A DNA stretch of 29,222 bases from a virus: positions 1 through 29,222 of the IMG/VR virus record IMGVR_UViG_3300006810_000266; one strand, written 5' to 3'. The notes beneath the pieces were generated by a model. The model made no database searches. It saw only the letters and a list, made by a program, of their open reading frames with translations, and was not told the DNA's origin. The position numbers and the translations under genes are program-made. Below, piece after piece: positions 1 to 8,261 of the stretch. Position 1 is the first letter of the stretch; every line of letters begins with the position of its first letter.

Positions 1-1
1 T

Positions 2-3000
2 AAATTATTAGAGGGGAAAGACTTAACGAAAGGTACTGCGGTACAACACATGCCTGAAATCAAACAGGAGGTTAGTCGATTCTCTAAAGAATTAGATGTA
101 AATGTAACCTCCCAAATGCAAGATTTTGGGTTGGTAGAAACCGATTTTAGCACTAATAACCTCAATAAAAGCTTAGGTCAATGGGCGGTAATCCGCAGAC
201 CTGCTGCTACTAAAGTACTTGAGGAAATCGTAGGTGCTAACGTCAGAGGGGAAGGAACACTAAGCAGGCGTATCCAAGGTCTCGGCGCTAACGAACTTAA
301 GCGCATTCAAGCCACTATTACAAAAGGCTTGCGGGAAGGGTGGGACAACAAACAGCTAGTCCGCTCGGTTATAAAAACAACAAGATTGACCGAAGCCCAA
401 GCATCCGCATTAGTGAGAACTGCCGTAACTAAGACGCAAACTACAGCTCAATTAGCTTCATTCCAAGAGAATAGAGCAATTCTTAAGGGCATGCGCTTTA
501 CCGCAGTATTGGATAATCGTACATCAGCCATTTGTGCTCATCACGATGGGGAAATCTACGACCTAGATGACCTCCGCTTTGTTCCTCCTTTACACTGGAG
601 GTGTCGTAGCACACTAGTACCTGTTGTTAAGTCTTATGATGAGCTCTTAGCTAGTACTTCCCCTGACGTAAAAAAGAAAGCTCTTAAAGCTATTAAACAA
701 ACTAATATTAAAAAGTTCGATGGTATTGGGCCAAGTAGGGAAACCTATGGACAATGGCTCACAAGGCAACCTAGAGAAACTAAGGTTCGCCATTTTCAAG
801 GAGATATACAGAAAGTAGATCTTTTTGATTCTGGACAACTCCCGCTTACAAGTTTTACTACAGCAAGTGGGAAACCTATTTCATTACAAGCACTTCGAAG
901 GCTGGATAATAAAAATACAAACTTCACACCAGTAAAGCAGAAAGCTTTAAGTGCAACCGCTATTAATAATTTGAGAGTGGATGCTTCAAGACCACAGACT
1001 TTGATTCGTAATAAAGACGTTGAGAACCAACTTAAAGTCTTTTACAGGGCAGAGGCACACAATAATTCCTCCGCCTTGGCTGTTGTGGATTATAGAGGTA
1101 CATCTCTTGCGGGTAAACGTGCTACTCGACGGAGAGCAAATAATCAATTCGATGAAAGGAATGTGGGAGTTGATCCATTAACCGGAGAACAAAAATCAAC
1201 ACTGATTTATAGTCCTGATTTTGAAGTATACCAAGAGAGAATAGACTTTGTAAATAGATCTAAACTACTAACGACAGAACAGAAAGCTTGGATTACAGGT
1301 TTTGTAGATTCATTGGAAGATGAAGGATTATCTGTCAATCAGAGAACTGCTGTTGCTGAAAACCTTAGAATTGTATTCGAAAGGTACGCAAAAGATAAGA
1401 CTCCGTGGGTAAATCTTTCTAGCGTTCTTAAAGCAGAACTCAAGAACTCAGTAGTGAACACTTCTAGAATTCTAGATAGAAGATCTAGATTACGAGGAAA
1501 TATATTTCGTTTTGGCAATAAAGAAGAAGATGCTCAAGTTCAGATATTAGGAGAATGGACTTCTTTTGATGACTTGTCGGACAGGACATTATCAAATCAG
1601 AGATACGTAGATGAGTGGGCAGTTAAAAATGGATTACCTTTAGCTAGAGATTTATATATTAAAGGTAGATCACCGCTTAGGCTTTATTTCCCAAGAGTAC
1701 CTGCTTACATTCCTACTAAGAAATCTATTAGAAAGAAAATTAAGAAAGAAATTGAGAGTTTACCTTTTGGGAAGGCTTTTCTAAAGAGATATAATGGGGA
1801 ACCTTCAGATGATCTTATAACTCGCTTTTTACAAGCTGGTAATGAGAGAAAAAGAAGGATTCTAGATCTTGAATGGATATATGCCAGGAAAAGAGAAGAC
1901 TTTATACAAAGAGAGCTTACTCCTGATTTCTTAAAGAAACGTACTAAGCTATTATCTGAGATAATGGCAGACATAGCAACAGGCGAGTCTACAGACTATG
2001 ATTTGTTAGCTATTAGGATTGGTAAGAAGATTTATGAAGCGGAGGCTAACGACTTCGATATATTCTTTAAACCACCAACAGTTAAAAATTATCATAAAGT
2101 AGGATCAGATATTCTTGATGGTCTTAAGGACCAAGGCAAAATCAGAATTGGCATGAGAGGTGTTACTCGTAGAGGCATCATCGATGTCGAATCCGGAAGG
2201 CCGGGAATAGGCTCTTATGCGGATACCATCTCCCGGGAAGTCCAGATTATTGACCCTGAAATGCTCAAACTGCAGAGGGCATATCAGGAGTTAGTATACT
2301 CTAGACGAATTGGTATCATAAGAGAAAGGGATATGCTTACTGTGAAGGCAGGATCAAAGACGTTCTTTGATTCTAGAGGTCGTAAAACAGGGCTTAGTGT
2401 AATAACACGAAGAGCCTCTGGTAATTATGATCAAAACCTGATCGATAGGGATTTCTCTAGAATGCTTAATCACGCCATGGATTTTGAATGGGAAGTTGAT
2501 GATGATTTTGCCTCTTTCTTTGAATCTCTTATGTATTTCAGAGACCCCAGAGGAAGAGTTGCCTACTATGATGAGCTAAACGGTTTTCGAAAGATTGTTC
2601 TTCAAAGAGGAGAAGCAGGCGCAGGCATGATGCAGTCCTTAAGGTGGCATCGCGTTAATAAACAATCTTGGAGGAATTGGGCGCAGATAGACGGTAGAGG
2701 ACGATTATATACCCAAGGGTATCTTCACCCTGCAGGAGGGGAGTTCATACGACCCTTCTTAAATACCAAAGTATCTAAACAAATTCGTCCTGAGACTGTT
2801 AATGAACTTCGATTGCAATTAGGAACACTCGTAGGAGATCCTTTCAATACTCTGACTAATGAGGGAAGACTAAGAGCCTTTAGAGAAAATGAGAAGGCAC
2901 TCAGAGAGATAGGGGAGTTGATGTTAGCAGAAACTCAAAGGGATCGTAGGATCCGGGAGTTCCTAGAGCATCCTCTTATTAGGGCAACTGAACCTGAAGA

Positions 3001-4330
3001 AGTTCCAAAACTAGCTCGACTTGCTCTTGAATATACACGTATCTATAAGCATGTAGATGGTGATTTTACTGACAATAGAAAATTAAAAGGTTATTTCACA
3101 CAATTAGCAAACGAAAATGACGCTTCTGCTTCAGGAGCTCAGTTAATTGCCCTAAGCACAAGGGATAGGCAGTTAGCTCAGGCTTCTAATATTCTAAAAA
3201 CAAAAAGAAAGAATCGTCTTTATGATATTGTAGCAGAAAGAACCTTATCTGATCCAGACTTCCATAAAATAAATCCATTAGGAAACGACTTAGACTTTGG
3301 TGATTTATCTAAGGCAGCTAAAGGTCAATCGATGGTAGCTTTTTATGGTGCTGGACAAGCAACACAAGCAGGGGCTATTGAAGCTAAATTAGCTAAAGTT
3401 CTTGCTAAGAAAAATTTTGTAGTAGTAACTGCTGATGAATTAAGAGACTTTAATAAAGGCATTGATAATGCGATTAAAGCAGCGGAGAAATCTAATGCGT
3501 CGTCTGTGGCGGCGTCTCTAAGAGAACTTAAAACAGAAGTAAACTACTCTATAACTAACAATGTTCCAATCGGGAAAAAGCTCTTGGCACACGCTAGAGA
3601 CGTTCACCCTGATTCGGAGCTTTTTGTAGCCAAGCTGACCAACGTTAAAGGTGGCATTGTAGGCCCTCAACAATTTAAAGAGGTAGCCCGTATTATGTCA
3701 AAACACCTTAAAGACGTTGCTCCGGTAACGGAGAACTTTATTTCATATTGGAAAAAAGTTGCGGAGGTTTACATTACTGAATCAGGAAAGGTAGACATAC
3801 CTTGGGTTACAGTAGACGGTAAACTCTTGTATCAGCGATACCGTCCTACAGTTCAAGAAAGGATCTCTTTTATCGATCCTGTAACTGGAAGGAGGGTGAG
3901 TAATGTCTACGAGGTAGCGATAACCGACTCTAAATATTTAGGAAGGTCATCGATTATTGATGCTCGTAGCGGTCTAGGAGTAAATGGAAACCACATGAAT
4001 GACGCATCCATTGTTCGCAAATTCCACTTATGGGGTAGAGCGAATAACGTGAACACAGCGACTATTCATGACGGATTCTTTACTAACATCGTTGATTCTA
4101 CAGATGCTAAATGGGCATTACGTAGAATATATGCGGATGCGGTAGAGGGTCAAACACTCCTTCGTACCCTCAAGGAAATGAGGAAACAAGGGCTTTCTAA
4201 AGAGTCCTATGAAAGACTTCTTAAGGAAGCAGAAGAGTTGGGTCTCTTAAACCCCAAGGATGGTATTACAGCCGAAGACATATTGGAATTGATCCTAGAA
4301 GGAGAAGACTGGTATGGAATTGGCCCATAA
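2..4330 (+). CDS. MuF-like minor head protein fused to a T7/N4-type single-subunit RNA polymerase (5' partial)
   Basis: The frame is open to the left edge and the ATG at 50 has no ribosome binding site, so the gene very probably starts upstream; 1442 residues are visible. Numbering below counts from the ATG at 50. Residues 1-286 look like a MuF/SPP1 gp7 minor head protein: CAHHDG at 162-167, HWRCRS at 182-187, then the YGQWLTRQP and QALRRLD segments usual at the end of such proteins. The C-terminal part carries the ordered landmarks of single-subunit RNA polymerases: DGRGRLY (D881-Y887; T7 DWRGRVY), motif A DASASGAQ (D1024; T7 D537), motif B K1091 with Y1099 eight residues on (T7 K631/Y639), HMNDAS (H1315; T7 H784) and IHDGF (H1340, D1341; T7 H811/D812). 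The motif B arginine (T7 R627) is replaced by S1087, with K1088 beside it. Residues 290-800 are unassigned and may be a polymerase N-terminal domain. Both catalytic aspartates are present, so activity is plausible. Family A DNA polymerase is less likely because DxxGR and HxxD are present. Confidence 0.88.
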   Translation, partial: KLLEGKDLTKGTAVQHMPEIKQEVSRFSKELDVNVTSQMQDFGLVETDFSTNNLNKSLGQWAVIRRPAATKVLEEIVGANVRGEGTLSRRIQGLGANELKRIQATITKGLREGWDNKQLVRSVIKTTRLTEAQASALVRTAVTKTQTTAQLASFQENRAILKGMRFTAVLDNRTSAICAHHDGEIYDLDDLRFVPPLHWRCRSTLVPVVKSYDELLASTSPDVKKKALKAIKQTNIKKFDGIGPSRETYGQWLTRQPRETKVRHFQGDIQKVDLFDSGQLPLTSFTTASGKPISLQALRRLDNKNTNFTPVKQKALSATAINNLRVDASRPQTLIRNKDVENQLKVFYRAEAHNNSSALAVVDYRGTSLAGKRATRRRANNQFDERNVGVDPLTGEQKSTLIYSPDFEVYQERIDFVNRSKLLTTEQKAWITGFVDSLEDEGLSVNQRTAVAENLRIVFERYAKDKTPWVNLSSVLKAELKNSVVNTSRILDRRSRLRGNIFRFGNKEEDAQVQILGEWTSFDDLSDRTLSNQRYVDEWAVKNGLPLARDLYIKGRSPLRLYFPRVPAYIPTKKSIRKKIKKEIESLPFGKAFLKRYNGEPSDDLITRFLQAGNERKRRILDLEWIYARKREDFIQRELTPDFLKKRTKLLSEIMADIATGESTDYDLLAIRIGKKIYEAEANDFDIFFKPPTVKNYHKVGSDILDGLKDQGKIRIGMRGVTRRGIIDVESGRPGIGSYADTISREVQIIDPEMLKLQRAYQELVYSRRIGIIRERDMLTVKAGSKTFFDSRGRKTGLSVITRRASGNYDQNLIDRDFSRMLNHAMDFEWEVDDDFASFFESLMYFRDPRGRVAYYDELNGFRKIVLQRGEAGAGMMQSLRWHRVNKQSWRNWAQIDGRGRLYTQGYLHPAGGEFIRPFLNTKVSKQIRPETVNELRLQLGTLVGDPFNTLTNEGRLRAFRENEKALREIGELMLAETQRDRRIREFLEHPLIRATEPEEVPKLARLALEYTRIYKHVDGDFTDNRKLKGYFTQLANENDASASGAQLIALSTRDRQLAQASNILKTKRKNRLYDIVAERTLSDPDFHKINPLGNDLDFGDLSKAAKGQSMVAFYGAGQATQAGAIEAKLAKVLAKKNFVVVTADELRDFNKGIDNAIKAAEKSNASSVAASLRELKTEVNYSITNNVPIGKKLLAHARDVHPDSELFVAKLTNVKGGIVGPQQFKEVARIMSKHLKDVAPVTENFISYWKKVAEVYITESGKVDIPWVTVDGKLLYQRYRPTVQERISFIDPVTGRRVSNVYEVAITDSKYLGRSSIIDARSGLGVNGNHMNDASIVRKFHLWGRANNVNTATIHDGFFTNIVDSTDAKWALRRIYADAVEGQTLLRTLKEMRKQGLSKESYERLLKEAEELGLLNPKDGITAEDILELILEGEDWYGIGP

Positions 4331-4346
4331 CCTATTTTATATTTAA

Positions 4347-4359
4347 AGGTCTGTGACCT
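4347..4359 (+). promoter_or_regulatory. Short perfect hairpin with 3-nt loop in the gap after the MuF-polymerase gene
   Basis: AGGTC-TGT-GACCT forms a 5-bp stem with a 3-base loop in the 66-base gap between the polymerase fusion and the scaffold gene. No T-run follows, so it is a poor terminator. N4 virion RNA polymerase recognises small hairpins with 3-nt loops as promoters, which makes the site worth recording beside this gene. A 5-bp stem can arise by chance, and early promoters would be expected elsewhere in the genome. Confidence 0.2.
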
Positions 4360-4396
4360 AAAACGAAATTACTGGGCCGTGCCCAAGGAGCTTAAA

Positions 4397-5074
4397 ATGT
4401 CACAAAAAGAATTAGATGAAAACCAAAACTCTCAAGGGGATGATGAGAATTCCCAAAGCCAAAATGATACTCCGTCTAGTGAAGAGCTAGCGAAGATTGT
4501 TGAAGCTAGGGTTAATGAAGAACTCTCAGGTATCAAGGAAAAACTTGATGCTGCTTATGAAGCCCGTGATGAAGCAGTCCGAAAGGCTGTTGCATACGAG
4601 GAAGAAAGAAAGCAACGAGAGATTCAACAACTCGAAGAAGAGGGTAAACATAAAGAAGCCGCCGATCTTAAGTTGGCAGAACTGACTGCACGACTCGCAG
4701 AGAAAGACAAGCAGATTACTGAACTTACTCGCGATAATGTCGTGAGGAATGCTCTCAAAGGCTTGGATTTCAGAAACGACACTGCAGCAGACTTTGCTTA
4801 CAAAGATGTCGTATCTCAACTTGTTCAAGACGAGAAAGGTCAGTGGGTTCACCGTACTGGCGCTTCCGTTAAAGATTTCATCGAATCTTTCCGCAAAGAC
4901 GAAGACAAAGAGTTCTTATTTAAACCAAAACAATCCTCTGGCTCTGGACAAGAGAATATTACACAGTCCGGTCAAGGGTTTGATCATAATAAGCCACTAG
5001 AAGAAATGTCTACCGAAGAAATTATGGCTGCAGCCGCAGCAGGTCGATTCGATGGAACAGGGAAGTGGCAGTAA
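4397..5074 (+). CDS. Capsid scaffolding protein
   Basis: A 225-residue, highly charged protein directly upstream of the major capsid gene, the standard position for a scaffold that guides procapsid assembly and is then lost. The N-terminus is rich in Asn, Gln, Ser and acidic residues. A long Glu/Lys/Ala-rich stretch (about 25-115) looks like a coiled coil, and the C-terminal part ends in an Ala-rich helix (IMAAAAAGRF). This resembles the DUF4355/gp20-like scaffold type. I chose ATG 4397 because AAGGAG lies six bases before it (4385-4390); a GTG at 4379 would add six residues and has no ribosome binding site. No prohead protease is visible in the window, so the scaffold may be removed without cleavage or by a protease encoded elsewhere. 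Assignment rests on position and composition. Confidence 0.8.
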   Translation: MSQKELDENQNSQGDDENSQSQNDTPSSEELAKIVEARVNEELSGIKEKLDAAYEARDEAVRKAVAYEEERKQREIQQLEEEGKHKEAADLKLAELTARLAEKDKQITELTRDNVVRNALKGLDFRNDTAADFAYKDVVSQLVQDEKGQWVHRTGASVKDFIESFRKDEDKEFLFKPKQSSGSGQENITQSGQGFDHNKPLEEMSTEEIMAAAAAGRFDGTGKWQ

Positions 5075-5105
5075 CATTTAATTTTTCTCGATTGGAGACT
5101 AAATA

Positions 5106-6293
5106 ATGGCAATTTCCTCAAGTGCATTTGGCACACTTAATAAAGCAATCTCGGGTTACACTGATGAAATGTACACTCGAGCTAAGAAGATCGTTGGTAC
5201 TGCTCTCGTAGGTTCTGACGCTCAGATTAATCCTAACGGCGAAGACTTTATCGGTCAGGTTCGCTTCTACAAGCCTCTTGGTGCCTACGCTGTAGGCGCT
5301 ACTGGTGGTGCTAGTGAAGACGTAACAGGTAGCTCAAACGCTGTTGTTAACGTTGCTTCTCAGAACGAAGACTACGGTAAGACCACGAACATCAGCACTG
5401 AAGTACAGACCTACATTAAGACGGTTCGTACCCACGGTGCTAACGAGTACATGGTTCAGTCTGTAATCTCGGGTGAAGACGGTCTGGGCAAGATTGCTCG
5501 TGACTTCGCTGAGACTCGTTCAGAAGACGAAGACCAAGCTCTCCGTTCAGTCCTGAATGGTGTAATGAACGCCGAACTCAAGACTGCTAATGATTTGGCC
5601 CCTACCAACTATACAGAAGCATGGGCTGGTAACTCTGTTGACGCTGATGGCTCTAAGGCTTTCGGTTATGTAGCATCTAGCTCTGACACGGTTGGTACTG
5701 GTTCTTCTATTGAAGGTCTGGTTGACCTGACTCAGACTGTTCCCGGTCGTCGCGTTGAGCACATTATTCGCGCAATGGGTGCATGGTCTGATTATACTCC
5801 TGACTTCGTATACATGGTTATCTCTCCTGAAGATTACCTCGATGTCAAGGTTGCTAACCTCGTAGACGACGAGCGTGTTGTCGACGGTAACGTTTCTTTC
5901 GAAACTATCCTTGGTGGTGTTGTTCGACTGATCGTATCACGAAACTTTGCTGTTTCTCTTGGTACGGTAACTTATGCTGGTCTGTCTGGTGTAACTCAGA
6001 TGACTACGCTGAAGTGCTCCTTTATGATGCTCCCTGGTTCTGTATTCATGCATAACGTATCAGTACCCAACCCTGTTGCTGTTGATCGCAACGAACACGT
6101 TGGTATGGGTTCTGGTCGTACGACTGCTTGGTACCGTTGGGGTTACGTAATGCATCCTCGCGGCTATAGCTTCACCGGCACAAGCACTGCGTTTGCAACT
6201 AACGCTACGCTGGCTGGCTCTGCAGCTACGCCTACTTGGGACCGTAAAGTCGATCTGCTTAACCTCGGCATTCTGCCTATCTTCCACATTTAA
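5106..6293 (+). CDS. Major capsid protein
   Basis: A 395-residue protein between the scaffold and the head-tail connector genes, the expected size and place for a HK97-fold coat protein forming the capsid shell. GGAG lies eight bases before the ATG. Segments such as the acidic DFAETRSEDEDQALRSVLNG helix, the VYMVISPEDYLDVKV strand/helix and the GYVMHPRGYSF segment near the end are typical of coat proteins with a long spine helix and a P-domain. The codons (frequent CGT, CTG, GGT, AAC) differ visibly from neighbours rich in AGA, TTA and ATA, as expected for the most heavily translated virion gene. No clear cleavable N-terminal delta domain is seen, which fits a separate scaffold. The fold is inferred, not computed. 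Confidence 0.9.
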   Translation: MAISSSAFGTLNKAISGYTDEMYTRAKKIVGTALVGSDAQINPNGEDFIGQVRFYKPLGAYAVGATGGASEDVTGSSNAVVNVASQNEDYGKTTNISTEVQTYIKTVRTHGANEYMVQSVISGEDGLGKIARDFAETRSEDEDQALRSVLNGVMNAELKTANDLAPTNYTEAWAGNSVDADGSKAFGYVASSSDTVGTGSSIEGLVDLTQTVPGRRVEHIIRAMGAWSDYTPDFVYMVISPEDYLDVKVANLVDDERVVDGNVSFETILGGVVRLIVSRNFAVSLGTVTYAGLSGVTQMTTLKCSFMMLPGSVFMHNVSVPNPVAVDRNEHVGMGSGRTTAWYRWGYVMHPRGYSFTGTSTAFATNATLAGSAATPTWDRKVDLLNLGILPIFHI

Positions 6294-6315
6294 TCATCAT
6301 AGGAGGTAACTGACT

Positions 6316-6837
6316 ATGGCACTAGTAAAGGGTACTAACTGTTATGTCACCTTGAACGAGGCTGACAGTTACTTCGATGATCGCATGGACGTTGCAGCAT
6401 GGGATAACGCTGATTGTGATTTGAAGGAGCAGGCTCTTATTACTGCTACTTCTTACTTGGATGAAATGGATTATTTGGGAAAGGTAGCTGATACCTCCCA
6501 ATTACTCGCATTCCCTCGCGCTGGATCTTTCAGAGATACCAGCCGGGGGGTCCAAGATGAATTCAGCTCTACTTATACTTTTACTGCGGATAACGATGAA
6601 ACAGAATCTAGTCTTAATAGAGATATCCAATTAATTCGTAGGGCAACCTATGAATTGGCATATCATTTAATCAATAATGACGGATTATGGGATCGTACTG
6701 GATCGTTTGAAAACATCAAGGTGGGATCTATTGAGATTACAGAGGTGCAGAACGCATCACTGTTTCCTAGTAGCATTCGTAGATTCTTAAAACCTATTCT
6801 CAGAGGAAGCGGTAGATATTGGCGAAGCGGGTGGTAA
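6316..6837 (+). CDS. Head-tail connector (adaptor) protein, DnaT-like family
   Basis: A 173-residue protein with a strong AGGAGG ribosome binding site (6301-6306), first after the capsid gene. The N-terminus (NCYVTLNEADSYFDDRMDVAAW) followed by a helical segment with ATSYLDEMDYLG and LLAFPRAG matches the phage adaptor family often annotated as a putative DnaT-like ssDNA-binding protein; in virions such proteins form the ring beneath the portal. The C-terminal IRRFLKPIL is common in this family. A Ser/Thr/acidic stretch (about 75-98) probably forms a loop. The DnaT label reflects a database name rather than a demonstrated replication role, so the adaptor function is preferred here on context. 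Confidence 0.78.
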   Translation: MALVKGTNCYVTLNEADSYFDDRMDVAAWDNADCDLKEQALITATSYLDEMDYLGKVADTSQLLAFPRAGSFRDTSRGVQDEFSSTYTFTADNDETESSLNRDIQLIRRATYELAYHLINNDGLWDRTGSFENIKVGSIEITEVQNASLFPSSIRRFLKPILRGSGRYWRSGW

Positions 6838-6840
6838 TTT

Positions 6841-7188
6841 ATGTCTATAAGATCAAAGATTACTACAGCTGTCAATCTCGCTTTTAAAGGAGTAGGAGAT
6901 TTAGCAGAAACGGTTACTCTTAAAACCCAATCTGGTAGATCATATAATTTTTCAACAGGTGTGGCTACTGCTACAGAAACGGAGACGTTTGTCACCGCTA
7001 TTGTTATTGCTCAGGAAGAGAATAACACTGAATCTAAGAACACACCGATTAAGGAAGTTTATATAAAAGAATCTGACTTGCCTGACCCTAAACTTTATGA
7101 TACTATTACTATTAGTTCTCAGGATTATTCTATCTTGTCTTACAAGCTGGAACCTGGATTAATTGTAATGCAAGTAACGGAGGGTTAA
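6841..7188 (+). CDS. Probable head closure (stopper) protein
   Basis: A small, mostly beta-rich protein of 115 residues that starts three bases after the adaptor gene and is followed without any gap by the next gene, so it is part of the connector operon. Position (second after the capsid gene), size and composition fit the stopper ring that closes the filled head before tail joining. The C-terminal stretch with YDTITISSQDYSILSYKLEP reads like the edge-strand ending of such proteins. I recognise no catalytic motif. It could instead be another neck protein; the assignment is contextual. Confidence 0.6.
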   Translation: MSIRSKITTAVNLAFKGVGDLAETVTLKTQSGRSYNFSTGVATATETETFVTAIVIAQEENNTESKNTPIKEVYIKESDLPDPKLYDTITISSQDYSILSYKLEPGLIVMQVTEG

Positions 7189-7584
7189 ATGGCTAAATAT
7201 GTAGATTCACAAAGAGACATTGAGGCTCTGTTCGCCAGTTCAACGTGGACATCTTTAAACATCTCTGCTTACCCTGTAAATTATCAAATCCCAAGTACAG
7301 ATACCGAATTTGTAAAAGTAGAATATCTTCCATTGAAAACTGATCAATCTTATTCTAGATCAGGAATCTCAGGTTTTGTTATCGTACAAATCTATGTTCC
7401 TGCAGATCAGGGTTCTAAACGTCTAATGGAAATCGCAGACTCCCTAGATACTCTCTTAGAGAACAAGACCCTAACTAACGGCACTAAAACAGCTGCAAGC
7501 AGGCTTAATATTATGGGTCCAGATAGCGACAACCCTTCTTTGTTTAGAGGGGATTATGAAGTCGATTTTAAATTTTTTAACTAA
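7189..7584 (+). CDS. Probable tail terminator protein
   Basis: A 131-residue protein starting at the base after the previous stop codon, so translation is probably coupled. It has an N-terminal helix (YVDSQRDIEALFASSTW), a strand with EFVKVEYLPLKT, a GFVIVQIYVPADQGSKRLMEIADSLDTLL strand-helix unit and a final strand (GDYEVDFKFF). This alpha/beta layout is typical of the DUF4128/lambda gpU-like tail terminators that cap the tail tube and join it to the head. Its place between the stopper and the tail tube gene supports this. Confidence 0.7.
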   Translation: MAKYVDSQRDIEALFASSTWTSLNISAYPVNYQIPSTDTEFVKVEYLPLKTDQSYSRSGISGFVIVQIYVPADQGSKRLMEIADSLDTLLENKTLTNGTKTAASRLNIMGPDSDNPSLFRGDYEVDFKFFN

Positions 7585-7599
7585 CGAGGTTAACAAATA

Positions 7600-8208
7600 A
7601 TGGCACACATTACTTCAATTAGTGCGTCTAAGTTCAGTACTCTGGACTACGTACCTAATACGGCAAATGATGCGCTGGACAGTGCTGGTACTCTCCACGC
7701 CTTGTTTGTATCGAATAGCGCGACTATTCTTGCTACTCAAGTAGCTACTGACGAAACCATTGAGGGCGCAGTAGTTCACGTAGGTAACATTCGGGAATTC
7801 CCTTCTCTGGGTACTCCTGCTAACGTTGTAAACGTACCTGTCTATGGCCAGGCTACGTCATCTCAGGTTGCTGGTCAGTCAGATGCTCCTTCTTTGGAAT
7901 TCTCTCTGAACTATGTACCTTCAGATCACGCTGCAATTGATACTCTGCGTAAAGCGGGTACTCGTTGCTGCTTCCGCGTTCGTGTAACTGACTCCGACCT
8001 AGCTACGGATGGTAACGGTGTAATCACGGCAGATAACGCTGATCTGTTTGATGACTTTTATTTCTTTGGCACGGTTGCTTCTTTCGAAGTACAACCCGGG
8101 CTGACGGATTCTATGCAGGCCACGATGACCCTTACGATTGATGGTGACTTTAACGGTCCTTTCTCTCTGGTTGCTGGTACTACTACGTCTACGTACGCTC
8201 TGCCTTAA
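7600..8208 (+). CDS. Major tail tube protein
   Basis: A 202-residue beta-rich protein that follows the tail terminator and precedes a strong terminator hairpin and the tail chaperone genes, the diagnostic place for the tube subunit of long-tailed phages. The region with SLEFSLNYVPSDHAAIDTLRKAG and the FGTVASFEVQPGLTDSMQATMTLTIDG segment near the end match the usual tail tube pattern of a central helix between strands and a final beta hairpin. Like the capsid gene it uses CGT, CTG, GGT and AAC codons much more than its neighbours, consistent with high expression. GAGG in the sequence before ATG 7600 serves as the ribosome binding site. Confidence 0.85.
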   Translation: MAHITSISASKFSTLDYVPNTANDALDSAGTLHALFVSNSATILATQVATDETIEGAVVHVGNIREFPSLGTPANVVNVPVYGQATSSQVAGQSDAPSLEFSLNYVPSDHAAIDTLRKAGTRCCFRVRVTDSDLATDGNGVITADNADLFDDFYFFGTVASFEVQPGLTDSMQATMTLTIDGDFNGPFSLVAGTTTSTYALP

Positions 8209-8221
8209 TAAAGAATAATGA

Positions 8222-8242
8222 GGGGGCTCTTCGGAGCCCTTT
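8222..8242 (+). terminator. Intrinsic terminator after the tail tube gene
   Basis: GGGCTC-TTCG-GAGCCC forms a perfect 6-bp stem capped by a UUCG tetraloop closed by C-G, extended by two G-T wobble pairs and ending in TTT. It lies in the 53-base gap between the tail tube gene and the small tail gene. The T-run is short, so it may be a partial terminator or a 3' end stabiliser that raises the level of upstream capsid and tube messages over downstream tail genes. Confidence 0.8.
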
Positions 8243-8261
8243 CATAATACAGGATACTAAA

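Noticed and set aside
2690-4090. The polymerase motifs as a family A DNA polymerase
   Set aside because: DGRGR upstream of motif A, DASASGAQ as motif A and HMNDAS before the HD motif match single-subunit RNA polymerases; the DYSQIELR and HDE forms of DNA polymerase I are absent.
4379-4396. GTG start for the scaffold gene
   Set aside because: ATG 4397 has AAGGAG at the right distance; the GTG has no ribosome binding site.
4526-4852. 108-aa minus-strand frame opposite the scaffold gene
   Set aside because: It is antisense to a well-supported gene with good start signals and shows no family pattern.
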